A DNA stretch of 64,000 nucleotides, taken from the NCBI GenBank assembly GCA_902702965.1, contig CACRXP010000070.1, forward strand, positions 1,528,900 through 1,592,899. The letters are read 5' to 3'. Source of the stretch: Spirometra erinaceieuropaei (taxonomy: Eukaryota > Platyhelminthes > Cestoda > Diphyllobothriidea > Diphyllobothriidae). Shown one piece after another: positions 25,691-36,600 of the stretch. Position 1 is the stretch's first letter; every line of letters starts with the position of its first letter. The position numbers were made by a program, and so were the translations under genes. The notes beneath the pieces are model-generated. The model saw only the letters and a program-made list of their open reading frames with translations. It ran no database searches and was not told the origin of the DNA.

Positions 25691-26664
25691 AAAAGCAGTG
25701 TATTTAAAAGCTGACATTTTACTGAGTCCGAAATATTATAGGGTTGTGCCGTACAATAATCGGTATTACAACACTGCCTAAGTCATCCTTCCTAATCGAA
25801 AAGGTATTTTCGAAAATCAGCCAACATTTTATGAGATCGGTCACTCACTTAACATTATACCTAGGAAATGGATTAATAGTTTTGGCCGTTTTCGCTTTTC
25901 TGAATAATATCATCGTATGACACCAAATGTCAAAAACATAACGGCGATAATATTTGTTCAGCCGTACGTAGCACGTACTGAAATGCGTTGGTTTCTGGCG
26001 TTTGGTAAAACACTAGAATTGATAACTTTATGCATGCCATTTAGCAACAAGTCAAATGTGATGCTTTTAAAGCCGGATAGAAGTCCACGATCCTACAGTT
26101 GGTTATCATACGTTCTGCCATCTTCTGTGATGTTCGCCAGGACTTAAAATTAAAGGCCCTTTATGTATCTTTTAGTCTTTGGTATAATCAATTCATAGGC
26201 GAACCGGATTTGTATCCAAGAAAAAACTACCAGCGGTCGGTTGTGAAAGTCTTCAGATCTCACTCTTATATAATCTGTAGCAGTAAATTTTTACCAAAAC
26301 CGCGTATCAACGTAAATATAACCTTGTCATCTATACTTTTCCAATATCTGATTTCACATGAATGTCCCTTTCAAGGTTTTGGCAAATTTGGTCACACCAA
26401 GATGGTAACAATTTTACTGTTAGCAATATTTTACTTTGAGAATGTTAGGTATACCGCCCTTCAGGTTGGAGCATCATTCATCTAACACAAAACCGTAGTT
26501 TTCGGAAGTAAATGCTGTTTTCTAATTTAAGGCAGAAAGAGACGGTCAAATTAGATACTCTGGAAAAGAAAACTAACGGCGTTACTTGAGCTGTGTAGCT
26601 TTTAGAAATGCTACCTTTAGAAAACCTGAAAGCCAGATTAATTATCTTCTATTGGGGGGGAGGT
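25691..26664. other. Intergenic DNA with an unassigned 128-codon open frame
   Basis: The plus-strand open frame at 26,099-26,485 ends with a hydrophobic stretch (MVTILLLAIFYFENVRY). It has no recognised domain and no copy elsewhere in the window. Given how many chance frames this AT-rich DNA contains, I do not call it a gene. Confidence 0.35.
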
Positions 26665-27245
26665 TATTAGGTCAAAGAACGTATCCGTGTTGTTTATGGA
26701 CTTGCGTGAGTGTTGTTGATGCCACCACAAGAGACAGTGACCGCTTGTCTCACTGCGGCCTATCCTGGCCCGGATATTTTGTTGTCAGCCCTGACAGATG
26801 GACGTGTCTAGCAGGTCGGCATCTTTGTAATATCGTGAGATGCGGCACAATGTTAATAACAAAGATCAATATAATTTACCCAATTGGTGTCATATGGGTG
26901 AAGCCGTCAAGACGCTTTTGCCTATTGCAGCATGTGACTCAGCCCCGCATAGCGCCACGCATTTATTACAAATTGGCGTTTAAACGACATAATCTGAATA
27001 TGTTGTTGCCAGTTCTGACAGACAGACATGTCGAGCTGGTGAACACGTTTATAATACCATGACAGAAGAGGACGGTAACAACAAAGCTGAGTAAATTTGA
27101 CCTACTGAAGTTCACACTTACAAAAACCCCCAAGATTAAAATTGAGCCAATCTGGTGCAATTTAGGTGAAGACGTCAAGACCTTGTTGCCTTCTGTATCA
27201 CGTAGCACGATGCATTTAGTACAGATGAGCATTTAAACGACATAA
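26665..27245. repeat. Dispersed repeat R3, copy B, with a partial tandem unit
   Basis: The first 345 bases match 12,077-12,400 closely (TTGTTTATGGACTTGCGTGA, CTCACTGCGGCCTATCCTGG, CTAGCAGGTCGGC). The second half of the unit is then repeated at about 27,060-27,240: AACAACAAAGCTGAGTAAATTTGACC, GGTGAAGACGTCAAGAC and the TTTAAACGACATAATC end all recur. The 158-codon open frame running through it is not conserved in copy A. Confidence 0.75.
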
Positions 27246-28429
27246 TCAGCTATCAACACTTGGCCTCAGAATCCCCGATATACCAGTATATATAACAATT
27301 TTCTAAAAATAGAATAATCGTTGTTCAAAGTAACTGAAATGCTTCACTATCATTGCTGCTACATTGCTAAATTTCAGAACTGTGCCGCAATTCCATCGAA
27401 CGCTAAAATTGTCTGCAGACTGTATGTCACGCTTCTGACAGCGATTAAAAAATGTGATTTTATTAAGCATCCACGTATTTATTGGTCATTATTTCGGCGA
27501 ATTAAGATGTCTATTGTAAAAACATGATTGCATAAATATAGATCGTTGATTGTGTTTCCTACCGACGAATTTTAATAAAACATAGCATATTCGCAATAGA
27601 TATGTTATAAAATTATCCAATTTACTGACCATTTCGTGCCACGCGCCAGCAGCTGCTATGTAATACAATAGAGTCTGATGCTGTTGGATTTCCTCAACAA
27701 TTAACTGCGAACTTGGAGTGTATCAGCAAATTCTGGATTTTAATCTCATTTTCCAAGCGCGCAGTCAATTGCTGAGGAAATAAAAAGCAACAATGTCTTA
27801 ATTGTAGTATCTAACAGAAAAGAGACGGCGAATGCTGAGGGACCCACTGATGAGCCAAACCTCTCGCAGCTGTTTCCTGCGGCAGCCCAATATCGGCGAA
27901 AATCGCGCGTATGGGCTTTAAGACAGTACCCGTGGTGTTAGTTTGGTATCGCCTTACCCCAAAAGTATGACCCATTTTTCCGAGAGCACTATGAACATAT
28001 GTTTGCATAGCTGGTCGACGTTAGTCTGTTGCCAATCCGAGAGTCCTATGCTCATGCCCATGTTCTCTCCATGTGTGCAGACAGCTTTTGATCAAGCAAT
28101 TACATTAAAATGTTATAAACAAGCTTAAACTCATTCTGATTTTAACAACCGAGCTGCTGTCGTTACCTTTTTTAACAGAGTACGCCGAGAAGGCAAAACA
28201 CACTATTGAGTCACCTAATGAACATTTCTGATGCCGACGTAGTGAACGAACCGTTCACAGGAGATTTTTTAGTGGTCTGACTTTTCAAATGTCGATTATT
28301 TCCTCTGCACAGGTGCCATTTTGTGATTCATCTGTCTCGGTTGGTAGGTCGTTAATGCCAACTGTGGATGTGAATCCCGCTTTTGTTTTACAGTAAACTA
28401 CAGTAGATGGACTAACTCACGAAATTTCG
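27246..28429. other. AT-rich intergenic DNA, nothing recognised
   Basis: No supported exon, RNA gene or repeat was seen in this stretch. Confidence 0.45.
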
Positions 28430-29400
28430 ATCGAAATTTCGAAATGAATTTTTTTTTCGAAAAGATTAATGATGTACTTTGTAAAATTAATCTTCATGCA
28501 GCATAATATTATAGTAACTCAGTTACCTCAGGATGCCAGGTCTTGAGCCAACTTCTTCCATGCTGCGGGCAAAATCTATAATTTGGGAAAAATGACTACA
28601 TCAGTGCTGAGCCTTTTTCCCTTATGATTTTCGAAGCCGCTAAGAATTCAATTTTACCTCCTAGAAAGCATGCATGAAAATATTGACTCTTTTGCTCATT
28701 TGGAAGGTAATTACGTCTTCTGTCAATTTTATGCTCAAATGAAGGGTATAATTCGGTTTTCAAAATCATTTCCAATCCCTGAATAATTATGAACCCGACC
28801 TGCCTTGATACTTGCCTCGGAGTTCTTAAACTTCGAGCCGTAATTTTCCGCGTACAGGAAACCAAACATTTCTCTACGGTATTATAAGGAGACTATATGG
28901 GGCTCATAAAATTTTGCAGAGGATTTTAGCCATTATGTTAACTTTACAAGCCACATTGGTTAATACAGAGACATGGCGGTTTATAAGCGGCCATTTTACG
29001 ATATTCAAAATCTCACAATTTGAAAGTATTTATAAAGTTCCTTACACCATTCCTTCGAGTATACAATTGAAAGAAGACGCCATTTTCTACTGGATGAGCA
29101 AAGGAATGAATATTTGTAGGCATGTTTTCCATGAAATATAAATGAAATATCAGCCGCATCGAGAATTGATGATAAAAATGCATGCTATTTAAGTAGTCTT
29201 TTTTGCAGAGTATGGATTTTGCATGCCGCCGAAAAGATGTTCTTTCGAAATAAGGCATCCTGAGGCAACTGAATTATTAGAAAATTCTGCTGTTTGATGA
29301 CTAATTCTACAACCCTACTCAATTAATCATTTCGAAACAAAAGCGCATTTAACATTTTTTTGACAGTTTATGACTTAGCCCACCCATTGTATGTCGTCCC
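28430..29400. repeat. Dispersed repeat R2, long copy A
   Basis: About 970 bases match 40,895-41,840 throughout. Examples are CAGTTACCTCAGGATGCCAG against CAGTTACCTCAGCATGCCAG, GGTAATTACGTCTTCTGT against GAAATTACGTCCTCTGT, and a shared GAAACgAAAaCGCATTT near the end. Frames are not conserved. Parts of the 3' half recur at 25,430 and 47,080, so several truncated copies exist. The class is unknown. An ATGCATGCT...AAGTAGTC block is its most conserved part. Confidence 0.75.
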
Positions 29401-29497
29401 CGCCCCACGCAACACACCTCGGCCTTTACATTCTATTAGCATTACATTGGCGATATAATATACGTTTTCGGATGGTCAACGAATAGCCATAGTTTTA

Positions 29498-29815
29498 TAG
29501 GCAGAATGGTATTATCGACAAAGACAAGGGAGACTGGAATGGCCATTTCTAACTTATTAGCCGTCGTCAGCCAGCCATACCCAAGTCCGCAGTGTGAAAC
29601 ACCCGAGCATCGAATTCGCGGTCTGTTAGTTTAGAAGTGCACGCCTCTACCCACTGGGCCACGAGCCCGTTGCCCTGTCGGTTTTCGATCGGGAATATAC
29701 AATGGTAGGGGGCGCTCACCGATCGTTCATACGGAACTCACCCCTTTCCGTTGTTCCTTAAGGGCTCTCTCTCGAGCCCAACCAGCAGCCGCACAGTGGC
29801 GCATGATATATAGGC
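29498..29815 (-). mobile_element. SINE, nearly full-length, minus orientation
   Basis: From right to left it has the head (GCTCGAGAGAGAGCCCTTAAGG ... GAACGATCGGTGAGCGCCCC), a tRNA-like part (GTGGCCCAGTGGGTAGAGGC; B box weakened to GCGAATTCGATGC), the tail (GGCTGACGACGGCTAATAAG) and the TTTGTCGATAATACCATTCTGCC end. It is arranged head-to-head with the copy at 29,815-30,205, forming a large inverted pair around the CATGATATATAGGCAGCGCTC junction. Confidence 0.85.
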
Positions 29816-30205
29816 AGCGCTCGAGAGAGAGAGCCCTAAAGGCACAACGGAACGAGTGAGTTCCGTATGAACGATCGGTGAGCGCCCCCTCCCATTGTAT
29901 ATTCCCGATCGAAAACCGACAGGACAACGGGCTCGTGGCCCAATGGGTAGAGGCGTGGACTTCTAAACTAAAAGGTCGCTAGTTCGAGGCTCGGGTGTTC
30001 CACAGTTGGGGTTGGGTATGGCTGGCTGACGACGGCTAATAAGCCAGAAATGGCCATTCCAGTCGCCTTTATCTTTGTCGGTAATACCATTCTGCCTATA
30101 TATCATGCGCCGCTGTGCGGCTGCTGGTTGGGCTCGAGAGAGAGCCCTTAAGGCACAACGGAACGAGTGAGTTCCGTATGAACGATCGGTGAGCGCCCCC
30201 TAACA
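29815..30205 (+). mobile_element. SINE, full-length, plus orientation
   Basis: The best complete copy. It has a head CTCGAGAGAGAGAGCCC with AGGCACAACGGAACGAGTGAG; a spacer GATCGAAAACCGACAGGACAACGG; A box TGGCCCAATGGGTAGAGG; B box AGTTCGAGGCT; tail TGGCTGGCTGACGACGGC and AATAAGCCAGAAATGGCC; and end TTTGTCGGTAATACCATTCTGCC. After about 30,100 a second head follows directly (30,107-30,200), so the element is a partial dimer. Confidence 0.85.
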
Positions 30206-30769
30206 CAGCAATAGTTTTCATGCAAGATTGTTACCTCCGAGTTATATTATACACGTATGGCCCTAGTGTGCCAAGTTTCCCTTTAGCCCATAAAACTGGG
30301 GAGGTAGTTGTTATCCTTGGGGCGACAGAACCTCACACGCTGGAATGCAAAGCATTTGCTTAAATCTAGTAGAGTGGCATACATGGCAGCTCCCGGAGAC
30401 TGCGAAAACGCCGGTGCAAAACCTGTAGTTGGAAAAATTCAACTACCTACGAACATAATTCGCACAACCTGGATATAGTTTGGAATCAACCAACGATAAA
30501 TAAATCACATTCATCAAAGGCATTAAATCTATCATAACCAAACGTGCGGAACAGACGCGTGAAAAGATGCCAATTGATGTCTAATCACCTGGTTGCTCAT
30601 TTTACACTGCCAGATCTGTCCCTCCTCAGCAGATAATTAACAGACCCTTTAGAGGCCTAATGCCGGCGGCAAAGCAAATAATTTCTGGATGTCAAGCGCA
30701 CGTTAATCATAGTTTTTGCTAATACTAACGGCTGGGTGTTATTTAGTAGCCGTACCTGCAGTAGCAAAA
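30206..30769. other. Intergenic DNA, nothing recognised
   Basis: No supported feature was found between the SINE dimer and the telomere-like block. Confidence 0.4.
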
Positions 30770-30985
30770 TCCCGGCATAACCCCTAAATTTAACACCTAG
30801 CCCCAATCCTTAACAATAACTCCTAACTCTCCGCTCTATACACTATATCCCAACCCAAATCCATAACCTCTAACTCAAATCCCTCATCCCGAGACTTTAC
30901 CTTAACCCCTAGCACATAACTCTAACCCATAACCCGAACCTGTAACTCCTAACACTAATCTCAAACTCCTAACCCCTATTTGTAG
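30770..30985. repeat. Degenerate telomere-like C-rich block
   Basis: About 215 bases on the plus strand are built from variants of CCCTAA/TAACCC: CATAACCCCTAAATTTAAC, CTTAACAATAACTCCTAACTC, CTTAACCCCTAGCACATAAC, CTAACCCATAACCCGAACC and CTCCTAACCCCTATTTG. Flatworm telomeres are TTAGGG repeats, so this is compatible with an old interstitial telomeric tract. A mutated simple repeat of another origin is also possible. It ends about 260 bases before the truncated start of a LINE. Confidence 0.65.
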
Positions 30986-31246
30986 CCCAGAACAGATACT
31001 GCTACGACATGAGAGCTTGCCAGACTAACTTTCGAAACAAATCTTTGATGCAATCTAACAGTCAAAATTTCCACGACCTCATTTATTCGGGCCATAATAA
31101 CTGAAACTCGACTAACAAAACGCGCAGTCGACATTGCCTTCGGGGTTTGTGGCACCACTTTGAGAAGCAGATATAGAGTAATTGCATGGTTATACATAAC
31201 TACGAATTGTATGTCCCCTGTTGAGCAGTGGTTTCCCACTGAGCGG

Positions 31247-32632
31247 AGACTTGGACGGTGTACGCAAAGCAGGCACGTCGTCTGAACCAATTCCACCTCA
31301 ATTGTCTTCGTCGCATCCTGAGGCTAAAGTGGAAGGATCGAATCCCCGACACTGATGTGCTGGAACGTACAAGAATCCTCAGCATCTACGCCATACTGAG
31401 GCAAATTCAGCTGCGCTGGAGCGGCCACCTGGTGCGCATGGATGACGAGCGACTACCCAAACGACTCTTCTACGGAGACGTCGCGACGGGTTCTCGCCGT
31501 CAAGGAGGCCAGATTCGCCGTTACAAGGATACCCTGAAGTCCTCCCTGAAATGCCTGCAAATCAACCCCACCAACTGGGATGAGCTCGCACTCGATCGAC
31601 CGACCTGGAGGAGGACAGTGAAGACAGGCGCTGCGATCTACGAAGCCAACCGCATCGCTGCTGCCAAAGCGAAACGCGAAGCCCGCAAATCACAACTTCG
31701 CCCAGTAAGCAACGCCGCCGCACAACCGCTTCCAACGTGTCCTCGATGTCAACGGACATCCCGGGCTCGAATCGGACTTGTTGGACATCTTCGGATTAAC
31801 TGCGCCTCTCGAACGGCACCAACCATCGTCCCCCCGCCTGCCTCTTCCTCCTCCTCTCCGCCGCCAACTAACCCTGACAATTCTTATGACCCACCACTTC
31901 CATCATCCTCCTTCTCCTTCTCCTCCTCCTCCTCCTCCTCCTCCTCCTCCTCCTCGTCCTCCTCCTCCTCCTTCTCCTTCTCCTCCTCTTCCTCCTCGCC
32001 CACTGCTCCAACGGCGGCCGCTCAGGCGACTGTCCCGCGCACAGCAACCGACACTACCACCACCTCCCCCGGCTCCAGGGATGAGGATCAGGACTACACC
32101 TGCCCTCACTGCGACCGTACCTTCACCTCACACATCGGCCTGATCGGTCGCTTGCGAATCCATCGCACAGAGACTGGCGAACCAGTGCGTGAAGTACCAA
32201 CCCACACCCACCGCACTCGCCTCCAATGCCCACACTGCCCTCGCACCTTCAGGCATCGCATGGGCCTTTTCGGCCACATGCGCATGCACGAGAGCGGCCT
32301 TGACCGCACTCCCGACACACCCAGCACATCCAACCCATCCACCGTGCACACCCCCACCCTCGTTCCATCCGTCCGCGCCACCACCACCGCCTCCTCAGTA
32401 GCTGACACGGACACCGCCAACTTCTCATGCCCACATTGTCCACGCACGCATCGGTCTGGTCGGTCACTTGCGCATCCACCGCACAGAGACTGTCGAACCA
32501 GTGCCTGGAGCACCCACCTATACCCACCAAGCTCGTCTCAACTGCCCACACTGTCCTCGCACTTTCAGGCACCACATGGGCCTACTCGGTCACATGCGGA
32601 TCCACGACGACCTGCGGTAGACAACCACCGGT
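31247..32632 (+). pseudogene. 5'-truncated LINE: RT C-terminal tail plus zinc fingers
   Basis: Homology starts abruptly at [14 protein letters not shown] (about 31,247, just after an in-frame stop) and reads through [40 protein letters not shown] and [20 protein letters not shown]. This is the region after the reverse transcriptase domain in a LINE type common in tapeworms and flukes. It is followed by a serine-rich spacer and C2H2 zinc fingers. [18 protein letters not shown] is degenerate, [21 protein letters not shown] has lost one His, and [21 protein letters not shown] is intact. A frameshift near 32,447 splits the next finger, and the last one ([20 protein letters not shown]) continues in another frame to a stop at about 32,620. 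Earlier RT and endonuclease domains are absent, as expected from incomplete reverse transcription. Confidence 0.87.
31846..32000 (+). repeat. TCC/TTC triplet repeat inside the LINE
   Basis: An imperfect (TCC)n run, clearest at 31,907-31,995, encodes a polyserine spacer between the first and second zinc finger of the LINE frame. The other frames give proline-rich or, on the opposite strand, glycine-rich chance translations. Confidence 0.85.
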
Positions 32633-33620
32633 TACACCACATATGCACACACTCCATACCTTCCTCCACCATCATCACCACACATCAACACTCACCCATC
32701 GCAAGCACCCAACTACCACCTACCACGCATGTGGGAAGTGTGCATCTCGACTCGGTCCCCATGCGGCTTCGGCTGCACGGGTGATTTGAGTCCGAGACTA
32801 TCCCGGCACGTCAAGCGTCGTGGATAGGATAGCTGCTGACTGACGCCCGTTCTCGGCTCACGCAGTATGTCCCGTTGTGTGAGTGTTGTGTGGACTGGCG
32901 GACTGGTGGGCTGGGAACGGGCTGAAACAGCACCTTCCACGGCACTCTCACGCACGTGAGTGACACGCCATTAAACCCCCGTTGTGTGAAATCCTGGTTT
33001 TGTGTGTATGGGGGGCAGGTCGTGTCGTGGCGCGCGCAGTCATGGTCAGTCGACCATGACAGCCACCGCGCCCATTCCCCACTCCAGTCTGCTGACCGGC
33101 TCGGACAGCGGCTGGGGTGTAGAAGTGGGAAGGGAGAGTGAGGTCGGCGACTCAGCGCACTTTCTCCTCTCTATAAACAATCTGACGCGCTTGAAACTAT
33201 CACGGTGCGCTAAAAGCCGTGGCTTGGAAGGATGCCAACTGACGGGGTACCTTGGACCTCCTCTTTCACGGGAGGCGGTCTGAGAGTCAGGCTGCAATGG
33301 CTCTTTTTGAATGTGGCCTTTATTGCACTCCCATCACAGTGTGGGATCCGAGCCAGGCGTTGGCGGCACGCCCAGGTGCGGTTTCGGCCGTGCCAGCCTC
33401 CAAATCTTTGTCGCGTTGGTTGACATCCTGGTTATTTGTTGTGTGGACCAGGGGGTGTGGTGGAACGCCAAGGTGAGGATCCGTCCGAGCCATCCACCTG
33501 CGGCCTCTTTCGTCTCCGGTCTTCTTGACTCTGTCTTGACACCGGACTCGGGCGAGGGAAGAGGAGAGAGTGTAGGTAGATGCTACGCAAGTCTACCGGC
33601 ACTATAAACCCCTGCGTAAG
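32633..33620. other. GC-rich block downstream of the LINE frame
   Basis: This DNA is much richer in GC than the flanks. Just after the LINE stop another frame still shows a CGKC-type knuckle and SRHVKRRG near 32,720-32,825, so the LINE tail continues at least to there. The rest may be LINE 3' untranslated region or a second insertion. The sharp fall in GC near 33,620 marks the boundary with AT-rich host DNA. Confidence 0.5.
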
Positions 33621-33699
33621 TCACCGTCCCTGCTCCCATTGTTGCTGCAACTGTGGGGACACGGTGGACATCATCGAAACCGATGGTCGAACGCTATCA

Positions 33700-36600
33700 C
33701 ATTGGCTTGCATGAGCTTATTAATCGGGACGTGCATACACCGGTGCACTCCACAGAGTAATTTCTATAAAGGTTGCCACAACCAGTTTTAACGCGAGGAT
33801 ACCGTCATTTGATGTCATCTCGCTGTCATCATCAGTACGGTGATGTCTCGCATTGGAACCACCTAACGACCCTAAGCGCCATGTTTACAACAAGACTGAT
33901 GGTCAGTCCCCGCACACAAACTCGTAGAACACAATGGATGCTGGCTAATGAAACTCATAGCTTCCAAGATGGTAACATATAGCAAATAAACGAGGCTCTA
34001 CCAGGAAGTTGTAATACTACCGACCCTAAATTTGATTGGCGCAGTGCGGACGTTAAAAACACTAAACTATAATGCGCGCTTGTTCTAAACCTGGCTCAAT
34101 CGTTCTCTTCCAACTGACGGAACAGGAAATATGCGTTCTTCTAGTTAAAACGGGTCACTGTGACCATTACGCATTGAAACTAATACACCGGCTGATTGTT
34201 GCCTTGTAAAATCTGCATGATATACTTAACGATGCTGTCGAGGAAATATATGTCAGACGAGTTCTTGCGATTTTTGTCAAAACATATGCATGATTACGAA
34301 AATTGCAAGTATTTAATGTCTTCCGCGCTTACTATGAACGTCTGTCATGTAAGTTTAAGAATGACACGTGCGTTTAATCTACAAAAGCTTACCGCTTCAA
34401 TGCACCGCCCTGACGCATACTAGGATGCAATAGAGAGAAATCGTCCCTATTCGATGAAACGCAACTATTGGCCGTCAATTAGAAAACCTGTCTCAATCAG
34501 TTTTTACAAAAATTACAAAGTCTTTCCACGAATGTTGCTCACTAAGCCAGTTGCCGTTCATATGCCTCAGTTGAAGCCCGCCTTGGCGGCAAAATTGGGA
34601 TTTGCATAACAAATACTATTCCGCCTTTTTCATTAGTACGATTAACCTCATCTCAATCATGCAAATCTTATGTCGGGTTCCTTTCCGGTCAAAGGAGGGT
34701 CTTGGTTTAAACATGACACAGCATGTTGGTTGCAAGGTTACTGAAGCGTAAAATTCGATGTTGTTAATCTAAAGCAAATTTTGAGTAACTGTCTTTTATT
34801 TTGCGAAACGCTGGACAAAAATTGAAAAGCAATGATTTGAACTCCATTTTATGCATTAAGTCTACAAAAGGCGCATTTGATTAGATATGCGATGGGGCAG
34901 AAACGATTTTCGGAATGTATATATTTAACAGTGAGAATAAAGGCGATCTCGAGAACCATAGTTTTACTGTCCTGACTTTTTATTTATGTCCGGGGACCCG
35001 CATCTTTGCTTCTATTAGCAATATTTAGCAGTATAACAACATTTAAGTCTGTATGGTAATCGTTAATGATACGATAAATTGTACCCATTGCAACACAAGG
35101 ACTCAACAAAACAGAAAGGTTTCAACCGTACTTTGTACAAAAGACATTAATAAAGAAATTGAAAAATCAGATGTTCACCATCATCATGCAGATCTCATAA
35201 CCCATGTCCAGTGTTTATGGCCACACGGGGAGTGGTTAATTGTTAAGTACGGCTTAAGCCAAAGAAAAAAGCAATCGTCCGAATTGAAATCACTAAATTA
35301 ATAATTGGAAGTCATGGCATAATTTAACATGCGGGAAATCTAAATGCATGGTCAGATTTTTTTGGCTGAGTGTAAACCATTATATTCATAAATGCTGTGA
35401 GTTGAAATTTCCCGAAGGGTAAAATTCAAAGAATACTCAGTAAACTACCAACTGAGTAAAATAATAAATGCCTTTATGATATTTTTCTGTAATCATATTT
35501 GAATTCATAAGGGCTCCAAAAACTAATAGTAAAAATTAGCGTTGCTTAAGGGATCCTTTTTACGGTGTGCGGTTGACGCAGGTGTTGACAAGCAACTTGT
35601 TCGCAAGTCGGCATTATAATGTGACTGGACTATATTATTGATATTTAACCAAATAGTTGGTAATATATAGACTTTTAGAGTGGAAAACGCATTTCAAATG
35701 TTTAGTCGACATTTCACGTTTAAGCATATCTAGTGTAAATTTCCGACCTCTTACTTATTCTGACCGACTGTAAACCCTAAAATCAAGGAATACAAATCAA
35801 GTAAATACAAATGGACATTATTGGCTGTTTGGTAGACCTGCAAATAACGGTAATGTAAATATATCTTAGCTTCTTACGAATGAGTACAGACCGTGCCATT
35901 GCATAACAAATGGCCCGAAATAACTGCTCCCATTGGTCTTGCCGTTTGCATTTTAAACTAAACTGATCTCTGGGAAAACTAATTGCATTTTTTTGTTCCC
36001 ACGTAGTGCATTCTGGTCTTAGGTGTGTTAATGATATTCCAGTATTTGCAGCTAAATTTAGCCTGCAAGCGGACGGCAGATCCAATTGAGTTGGCCTAAA
36101 CGAAGTTGCGGTGTAACTCGTTACATTTGTATCCTAATATTTTCTCAGGCTCTTTGACTACAATTGATTGAACTTTTAGTAATATGCGAGTGCCTAGGTT
36201 AACTGGAAATCTCAATAGAAATATGGAAACACACAAAAATTTTAGGAATTTTAATGCGCGGTCTTAGTAAATGTGAACTTCGCCTGTGTTAAGTATCGTT
36301 AGTTGATATATGAACTGCTAAAAGACCAGCGTTGTATATAGATTTTATGGAACAACGCCTTAATACATAGCCATTTTGATGCAAATTAGTATTCATTTAA
36401 ACATTTAAGTCGCTTACGAGCCAACAGCTTGAGTAATACGTGGAACTGTTGCATGTCTACATGTGAGATGTAGTCTGAATGTTACTTAACTGTCTCTGGT
36501 AAAGAAGTCACGCTGTGGTAATGCACGATATTTTAAGTTCTTTATTAATGTGACCTATTGTTCATTTTTGCTTAATTCCGCATGCCTTGTCCGCGCAGCC

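Noticed and set aside
26586..27062. 158-codon plus-strand frame as a gene
   Set aside because: It lies within repeat R3 and is not conserved in the other copy at 12 kb.
31778..32143. Proline-rich and glycine-rich frames over the TCC repeat
   Set aside because: Frame shadows of a triplet repeat inside the LINE. Only the serine frame continues into RT and zinc-finger homology.
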